NCBI GenBank assembly: GCA_011064905.1
Contig: JAAKFW010000064.1
Span: 1 to 7,866, forward strand
Direction of reading: 5' to 3'
DNA from: Candidatus Anoxychlamydiales bacterium
GTDB taxonomy: Bacteria; Chlamydiota; Chlamydiia; Chlamydiales; SM23-39
Length of the DNA: 7,866 bases
Shown here: positions 1-5,500 of the stretch, piece by piece
How positions within the stretch are numbered: position 1 is the stretch's first letter
Layout: each line of letters starts with the position of its first letter
Made by a program: the position numbers and the translations under genes
Notes under the pieces: generated by a model
The model's input: only the letters and a program-made list of their open reading frames with translations
Database searches by the model: none
What the model was told of the DNA's origin: nothing

Positions 1-29
1 TAAAAAAACGTAAACTTTTTTATAACCAT

Positions 30-321
30 TTAGAGTTGATGTCGGGTGATTATTTTCTTATAGGAGCAGATGGACATTGGACTCACACATATGATCACCA
101 CTTTTCCATTGGCAATAGCCGCTATGCCAATGATTTTTGAACCCATATCCATTCCGGCAGTAATTTTTTGTTTATATCCGCTAGAGCTAAAAAGCAACTT
201 TATCGTAAATGGTTTTTTTGATATGACCTTGGCCAAACCCTTTTTTAATAACCCTTTAGCCTTAGCGGGTGAGCAAGGCATCAAAGGTTTTTTTTGTTTG
301 TTTAAAAACAAAGACTAACAT
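30..321 (-). pseudogene. iscB: Truncated, frameshifted IscB-like (RRXRR/PLMP-RuvC) gene remnant
   Basis: IscB proteins are omegaRNA-guided nucleases of IS200/IS605-type elements and relatives of the Cas9 ancestor. The longest open frame starts at a TTG (309-311) and gives 93 residues. These contain the PLMPCSP motif (residues 9-15), the basic segment ending in KKPFTIKLL, and a RuvC-I motif GMDMGSK with the catalytic Asp at residue 55. The family N-terminus (M-x-VFV-x-NK) is found in another frame, from the ATG at 319-321. Deleting one base from the five-A run at 304-308 joins both parts into MLVFVLNKQKKPLMPC. After GKVV the protein stops resembling the family, and a second frameshift around 82-97 is possible because the next frame reads CESNVHL. 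The frame ends at the TAA at 30-32. Arg-rich bridge helix, RuvC-II, HNH and RuvC-III are missing (full IscB is roughly 400-500 aa). I call it a dead 5' fragment. The family assignment is fairly sure; a sequencing error in the homopolymer could mimic the first frameshift. Confidence 0.75.
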
Positions 322-560
322 AAAGCCTTCCTGATACAAACAAATCAGTTATGCTCAACGATCAATCCGGCTGGAGTAATGGATAGATCGTCAAGACCTC
401 CTCTCAAAGAGTTAAAACAGGTTTTTTCCTGTGCAACACTAAGTCTTTGAACTTTGTTTAATTGCACAGCAGAGAGCAACAAGCTGAGGTGGCACTCACT
501 GGTCTGTTGTCTTTGCTCTGTCTTAACGTTTACAAACATTAAAAAAACTCCTTTTGTTTG
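322..560 (-). ncRNA. Candidate omegaRNA (HEARO-type) upstream of the iscB remnant
   Basis: In IscB loci the guide RNA is encoded just upstream of the ORF on the same strand, and this interval holds no convincing gene. Visible stems (plus-strand positions): 7 bp TGTGCAA 430-436 with TTGCACA 462-468, enclosing AAGT 441-444 with ACTT 451-454; 5 bp ACAGG 417-421 with CCTGT 428-432, which competes with the first stem; 4 bp CAGC 467-470 with GCTG 483-486; 4 bp CTCT 401-404 with AGAG 408-411. The density of stems in AT-rich DNA supports an RNA, but I did not match it to the HEARO covariance model. The 5' end is uncertain: ATGA and GTGA tetramers, reported as HEARO insertion boundaries, occur on the minus strand near 590-593 and 494-497. 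An open frame over 345-593 on the minus strand looks incidental: it has no recognisable domain and overlaps the stems. Confidence 0.45.
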
Positions 561-601
561 TCTTCCGGTCAACCTGTTATCCCTGATCCTCATGGTTCAA
601 G

Positions 602-630
602 CCCCTGTAGGGAGGGGTGATTGACAATCA
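602..630. repeat. Two adjacent small inverted repeats at the ATPase gene end
   Basis: CCCCT 602-606 pairs with AGGGG 613-617 around a 6-nt loop. Directly next to it is a perfect palindrome, TGATTG 618-623, a central A, and CAATCA 625-630, whose last three bases are the ATPase stop codon. Read on the minus strand, the GC-rich hairpin follows the ATPase stop by about 10 nt. It could terminate or stabilise that transcript, but no U-tract follows, so it is not a canonical intrinsic terminator. Confidence 0.3.
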
Positions 631-2040
631 AATCTTTCTTTTCTCATCCGCTAAGATGTTTTTCATAACTACCAGAGCAGAAGGTGTCATAGCAGTAATT
701 ATAGGTCTACCTTTAGGCTCTTCAGGTAAATCATAAGCAAACTTAGGTGAAGTTCTTAAATGTAGGATATGAGACTCAATAAAAGCGTTTACTACTTTCG
801 GTCCCATTTCACGCAAAAGATCTTCATAGATTAAAAATCCATTTTTTGCATTCACTAATTTTTTCATCATCTCGATGAGTTGTTCTCGACTCCAGGGTGC
901 ATTGGTATCAAAATAATGGTTTATTAACTTTCTTCTTTCGTTGCCAATTAAGAAGAAATCTTCAGGCTGCATTTCACCTTCTTTGATGATATATTCAGAA
1001 GCATACTTTGTTAAAAAATACATGCATCCACCACAGACTTTGTAAGCATCTGTAAAACTGGGAGGACTAAATTTTTCTCTTGTAAAGTCCTTTCGTGTTA
1101 TAACTTTTTCATTCCAAAATTTTTCTGCCTCGTCTTTTGGTAAATGACTGATTTCATAGCTTTTAGTTCTAGAGCTTGCCGCTCTGATATATTCTTGAAT
1201 CCAACGATGAAGAGAGCTATCGCTAGTTCCTAAAACAACGTGAAAATGTGGATGGTGGTATGTATTTGTTACAAACCATTCAATCAGTTCTCTCAGAGCT
1301 TCACGATCTTTCTCATCTTTTAGAAACTCTAGCAACCTACTTGCTTGATCAATAAAAATAATAGGGGATTTACCTGCAGGCCACCAACTAAGAGGAGGTA
1401 ATTGTTTAAACATTGTGTTAAACAAAGAATTAAGCCTTTCAAGAGGACTATCATTAACAGAAACTGGGACTTTTAAACTGAATTCATATTCTCGTATATT
1501 TAGATTATTACTTTGCTTAGCAATTTCAGCAAATCTATCTAACCATGACCTCATGTTATCTTCAAGAGATGTTGCTAATCCATTGACAGAATGGAAAGGG
1601 CTTGCTCTTAAATCAATATGAAGCACAGCTCTATTGTTATTTGATTCTTCTTCAAGGATTTTTAAGAGCAAAGTAGTTTTTCCCGAGTCTACAGGTCCGG
1701 AGACTATTGAAACTTGTGGTTTATGGGAAAGAATGTATTTCAGAGCGTGGGTTTCTCTTTCGCGATCAAAAAACTCTTCTTTAGATAATGGAGCTCTAAT
1801 TTGAGTTGTAAAGTCTCTTCTTTGTATCCTACCAAATAGAGATTGAGGTTGAAGAAGCGGGAAATGTCTACTTCTATAATCAGTCAAAAAGTATTGGCTA
1901 GTAAACTGGGAATTAATTTTTTTAACGGTTGATGGAAAAAAAGATACTTGGGCCTTTCCAGAATAAACCCTTGTTGTATAAGAAAGTGCAGGTAGGGAAG
2001 AAAGCCTCCCTAAAACAGTTTTAAAAGATAGTGATGTCAT
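628..2040 (-). CDS. P-loop ATPase (archaeal-ATPase/STAND-like) with presequence-like N-terminus
   Basis: This 470-residue protein has a single ATPase domain in its middle. Residues 88-101 (EEFFDREREThALK) match the short 'FxxRExE' lead-in seen before such domains. Walker A is GPVDSGKT (115-122), Walker B is IIFID (227-231), and VVLGTSD (268-274) looks like sensor 1. The residue after the Walker B Asp is Gln, where many relatives have Glu. The C-terminal 150 residues are probably helical or winged-helix, with no motif I can name. The first 87 residues contain only two acidic residues (D54, D76), many Ser/Thr/Arg/Lys, a possible amphipathic stretch (residues 6-19) and RRDF (74-77), resembling a mitochondrial targeting presequence. 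No transmembrane segment is evident. The ATG at 2040 is preceded at 7 nt by AAGGAG, which fixes the start. The gene is divergent from the 1700-aa NB-ARC protein. Its specific role is unknown. Broad family is fairly sure; targeting is inference. Confidence 0.8.
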   Translation of the reverse strand: MTSLSFKTVLGRLSSLPALSYTTRVYSGKAQVSFFPSTVKKINSQFTSQYFLTDYRSRHFPLLQPQSLFGRIQRRDFTTQIRAPLSKEEFFDRERETHALKYILSHKPQVSIVSGPVDSGKTTLLLKILEEESNNNRAVLHIDLRASPFHSVNGLATSLEDNMRSWLDRFAEIAKQSNNLNIREYEFSLKVPVSVNDSPLERLNSLFNTMFKQLPPLSWWPAGKSPIIFIDQASRLLEFLKDEKDREALRELIEWFVTNTYHHPHFHVVLGTSDSSLHRWIQEYIRAASSRTKSYEISHLPKDEAEKFWNEKVITRKDFTREKFSPPSFTDAYKVCGGCMYFLTKYASEYIIKEGEMQPEDFFLIGNERRKLINHYFDTNAPWSREQLIEMMKKLVNAKNGFLIYEDLLREMGPKVVNAFIESHILHLRTSPKFAYDLPEEPKGRPIITAMTPSALVVMKNILADEKRKI

Positions 2041-2047
2041 AGTTTAT

Positions 2048-2053
2048 CTCCTT
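2048..2053 (-). promoter_or_regulatory. Ribosome binding site AAGGAG of the ATPase gene
   Basis: On the minus strand AAGGAG stands 7 nt before the ATG at 2040. This is the strongest Shine-Dalgarno match in the window, and it supports including the unusual N-terminal 87 residues in the protein. Confidence 0.8.
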
Positions 2054-2066
2054 AAAAAATTAATTT

Positions 2067-2096
2067 ATTCTATTAAAATTAACAGAAAAACAACAA
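2067..2096 (-). promoter_or_regulatory. Candidate sigma70-type promoter for the ATPase gene
   Basis: On the minus strand TTGTTG (2091-2096) is followed after 18 nt by TAGAAT (2067-2072). The -10 matches five of six consensus bases; the -35 is weak. It lies about 27 nt upstream of the start codon, giving a short leader. AT-rich DNA yields such matches by chance, so confidence is low. Confidence 0.3.
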
Positions 2097-2157
2097 GACT
2101 TTTTTTTAATAAGATATGCTTAAAAGAAAGGAACTAATATTTATTTGGATGAATAAT

Positions 2158-2186
2158 TTGCTGAAATATGTTCATGGTATTATAAT
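2158..2186 (+). promoter_or_regulatory. Candidate rightward promoter next to an IS-end-like sequence
   Basis: TTGCTG (2158-2163), a 17-nt spacer and a perfect TATAAT (2181-2186) form a sigma70-like pair pointing towards the 1700-aa gene, 366 nt before its start codon. The IS-end-like sequence begins 5 nt after the -10 box, so the promoter may be an older one now separated from its gene, or an outward promoter beside an insertion. A stronger candidate lies nearer the gene at 2479-2509. Confidence 0.3.
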
Positions 2187-2190
2187 ATTA

Positions 2191-2209
2191 GGGGGCCTTG
2201 TTGCATAAG
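2191..2209 (+). mobile_element. Solo IS-end-like sequence
   Basis: GGGGGCCTTGTTGCATAA begins here. The form GGxCTTGTTGCATAA resembles terminal inverted repeats of several IS5/IS4-type elements, from memory rather than a search. I find no reverse-complement partner in the window and no transposase in the intergenic DNA, so at most it is a remnant end. The family assignment is tentative. Confidence 0.3.
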
Positions 2210-2243
2210 TCTCTATGAAGTAACTTCTTAAATTCAAAAAATC

Positions 2244-2387
2244 TTTGTAACTATTCAGCGCTAATTTCATAGAGGAATTGAGGAAATAAAAATATTTTTT
2301 AAATCTTGTCTCATAGAGAAGCGAAAAATTTAAAAAGTGAAAAATTATTAGTTTTGTCTATGAGGGAAATCGCTGAATAGTTACAAA
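2244..2387. repeat. 144-bp nested imperfect palindrome (MITE-like or structured RNA)
   Basis: The outer arms are a perfect 17-bp inverted repeat: TTTGTAACTATTCAGCG (2244-2260) and its complement (2371-2387). An inner AT-only 9-bp repeat pairs TTTTTAAAT (2296-2304) with ATTTAAAAA (2328-2336). Near the centre TCTC-ATA-GAGA (2309-2319) can form a small apical hairpin. The arms are almost equidistant from a common centre near 2315, so the whole block can fold into one long hairpin. It has no ORF and no clear target-site duplication: the bases outside the arms are T/A-rich and do not match. A short non-autonomous element is the simplest reading; a regulatory hairpin in this divergent spacer is the alternative. 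Confidence 0.6.
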
Positions 2388-2478
2388 AAAATTACTTAAA
2401 AAGATTTTTGGGGAGGGAAAGGTTATAGAAAATTTAAGAAATTAAGCACATCGCAATTGCCCCAATGAATAATCGGTC

Positions 2479-2509
2479 TTGACAATGGGGGTCCACTTTA
2501 TTATATAAT
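2479..2509 (+). promoter_or_regulatory. Likely promoter of the 1700-aa gene
   Basis: There is a perfect TTGACA (2479-2484) with TATATA at 2502-2507 (17-nt spacer) or a perfect TATAAT at 2504-2509 (19-nt spacer). Transcription would start near 2515, giving a leader of roughly 35-40 nt. This is the best promoter match in the window and lies directly upstream of the gene. Between the palindrome's end (2387) and this site I see nothing further of note. Confidence 0.55.
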
Positions 2510-2525
2510 CTGTGAAAATTTATAA

Positions 2526-2551
2526 AAAAGGCTTACTGTAAGGCACCTTTT
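2526..2551 (+). promoter_or_regulatory. Leader hairpin overlapping the Shine-Dalgarno of the 1700-aa gene
   Basis: TAAGG (2539-2543) stands 8 nt before the ATG and is the only Shine-Dalgarno candidate. It falls in the 3' arm of a possible hairpin: CTTA 2532-2535 pairs with TAAG 2539-2542, and AAAAGG 2526-2531 pairs with CCTTTT 2546-2551 across a 3-nt bulge. If it forms, the hairpin would hide the ribosome site. An in-frame TGA at 2513-2515 with no other start codon between makes 2552 the only reasonable start. Confidence 0.4.
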
Positions 2552-5500
2552 ATGGCAGCATCAAGTATCTCATCGTCTCGATTTTTTTCAGCTTCTGAAG
2601 ATAGACTTGATCAAGATGAAGAAGTTTTAAAAAGAATCGCAGAAACATTTAAGTTTTCTTTGGATACAGTAGAAACCTATGCGGAAGCAGAAGAACTTTG
2701 CTTTCAGACAGTCCTTCAGGCAGGTAAAGAAAAAAAATGGAACTTAATCGATGTTGCTCAACAAGATATTGCCAAAATAACGGATGTTGCAGGTCGCACT
2801 CTCTTAATGCATACTGTAGCAGATTGGAATGAAGATCTGACAACAGAGCTTTCTCTACGCTTTAAATATATAGCTTTGCAAAAGGATCTACAAGGAAATA
2901 CTGCCTTGCATATTGCTGCAAAAACAGGTTCTTCTCATCTTATAGAGGAACTCCTTAAGTGTTTAGATCTTGAGGCTAGAAATAATAAAGGAGAAGCGCC
3001 TATACATACGGCAATCTTATCCGGACAAGAAACGGTTCTTGCAATGTTTATCAAAAAGGGAGCTAATCGCAACCTTCTTTTTAAATGGAACAATCTTGAA
3101 GTCAAGCCTCTTCTTCTCGCAGTTATTAGAGGAGAAGTAGGTTGTATCAATCTTCTTTTAAATGAAAAGAATTTTCGACAAAACATCTCAAATATTGGTA
3201 ATATTCTTCATTTGGCAATATATTTCAATCAACCGCATGTTCTTGAATATTTATTTACGGACAAAAAAACTCTCATCTTACCTCTTTTGGAAGATCAAGA
3301 CAATAAGGGACTGACACCTTTTGCCCTTGCGGCTTCTTTAGGAGACATTCAATCTCTTTGGATATTAAAAGAACAAGATGCTAATTTGAACACACGAGAT
3401 GAGGAGGGAAAAACTCCCTTGCATCATGCTGCACTTAACTTTCAATTAAATGCCATTGAATTTTTATCCTTTTTTGGAGCTTCTCTAACAAGGTTAGATA
3501 ATGACGGTAATAATCCTCTCTCTCTGGTACAAGAACAATTACGAAAGATGGGGACTTTACCGGAAATTGAATTCACTGTTAATTTACTCAAAAATCTTAG
3601 CAGAGCCCGTCAAACTCGTGCTCCTCAACGCACTTTACAGTGCATGCCTGAAAATCTGATATTTAAAGGAGGAGGGCCTAAAGGCATTGCTTATGCAGGT
3701 GTATTACAAGCGCTTGAAAGTCGCTCTCTTTTGAAATCCGTAAAACGTGTAGCGGGAACTTCAGCCGGAGCTATTACAGCGGTATTAATCGCTTTGGGAT
3801 ATTCTCCGCAAGAAGTTAAAAAACTTCTTTTTGAAACAAATCTCATGACTTTTTTGGATCATCCTTTCAGTGCAAAGCATCCGAAAAGTTTTTCTGGAAG
3901 TAGCAATGGCGAAACAGGCAATATCCTCAAAAAACTAAGCTATGTATTATCTGCAATTACAACTGCAGTAGGAAATCCTCTATCCACTCTTCTCGGTGTT
4001 TTTGAAAAACTTTATACAACAACCGGTCTTTGCGAAGGAGAAACATTTCGAAAATGGATCGAAGAAACAATAGCATCTAAAACCGAAGAAATTACAAAAA
4101 CAAGAATTGGTTATCTAACTTTTAAAGAACTAAGACAACTTATCGTAAAATATCCTACTTTGAAACATTTTCATGCATATGGCACAAAAATAGGAAGAAA
4201 CCCCGAAATTGTCCATTTCAGTTCAGAAGATCCCGCTTGTGATGATTATATAATCTCTGATATCATCCGTATTTCTATGTCCATTCCGGGTGTATTCAAA
4301 CCGCATTGCATCCATATCAAGAAAGGCCCCCATCGGGTGGCATACAAAGAAGCTGGATCTTTCGTAGACGGGGGCTTGCTCTATAATCTACCTGTAGAAG
4401 CGTTTGATCAAAAACGGTATCAAACCAAAGAAGACCTTGGAGAAGAGGGATTGTGTCCTAAATTTAATAGAAGAACACTCGCTTTTAGCTTATCTTCTTC
4501 TTCACAAGCCTCAAGCCAAGAAAGTAATATTGAAACCATAGGACAACTTTTGCTAGGAGTGGCGAATGCTTATTATAATGCTGAAACACTTTTGCGCCAA
4601 CTCAATCCTTATAATCAAAGGCGAGTCATTGAAATCGATCCCGGTGATGTCTCAACATTAAGTTTCAATCTTGATGATGAAGGAAAAAGAGCTCTTTTTG
4701 AAACCGGTTTTAAAACAACGGAAAGTTTTTTTTCAAAAGCTTTAAGAGAGGCCGAGTCTTCTACAATTGATTTTGCTACGCCTGCCCATATTGAAAAAAA
4801 AGCAAAAGGAAGAATTCGTCTGCAAAGCCCCCATCCTCACTTCACCGGAAGAGATTTTTTATTAAGTCAATTGCAAAGTGGGTTTATTAGAAAAGGGTGG
4901 AAGTCTACTGATCCAATAATCGTTCAGGTTCTTAGAGGCCCTGCAGGTATTGGTAAAAGCGAGCTTGCAATTAACTTTGGTAATAAAGATCTAGATCACT
5001 TTTCTCTAGTGTGGTTTATTCACACCGAATCTGAATTTTTATATAACCAAGATTATTATGATCTTGCCGTTGCTCTTAACATTCCCTTAGATAAAGACTC
5101 TCCTGAGCTAATTAGAAAAAAGGTTCATACAAAACTCGAAGATGGAATCGATTCTAAAAAACCCTATCTTCTTATTTTGGATAATGTTGAAACTCATTTG
5201 GACATTCCTTCAAGAGGAGGGTGTGTTCTAATGACAACCAAAAGAGAGGACGTTGGGGCAAATAAAAAAGCATATATTGATGTTCCTCCTTTTTCAATTG
5301 AAGAATCAAAAGCACTGTTTCAACGTATTTTAACAAAAAAAGTTCCTTCGCAAGAAATGCTAGAAGCTCTTTATAAACAATTGGAGGGGTTTCCTTTTCT
5401 TTTGGAGAAAGTTGCCAATTATATCCAAAATACCAAGAGTTCTTTTGAAGAGTTTATGCAACAAATAAGTAATAAAACTGATGAAATGCTTTGGGAGAAA

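Noticed and set aside
70..318. 82-codon open frame on the plus strand
   Set aside because: It is antisense to the iscB remnant, whose PLMP and RuvC-I motifs show the real coding strand.
573..588. AGGGATAACAGG as part of a homing-endonuclease (I-SceI) site
   Set aside because: Only 12 of 18 site bases are matched contiguously and no homing endonuclease of that family is present; the resemblance to the 23S core explains it as well.
345..593. 82-codon open frame on the minus strand as a gene
   Set aside because: No recognisable domain, and it overlaps the stem-rich region upstream of iscB; more likely incidental.
621..649. TTGACA at 621-626 as a plus-strand promoter
   Set aside because: No acceptable -10 box at 16-19 nt spacing; it is part of the short palindrome at the ATPase stop codon.
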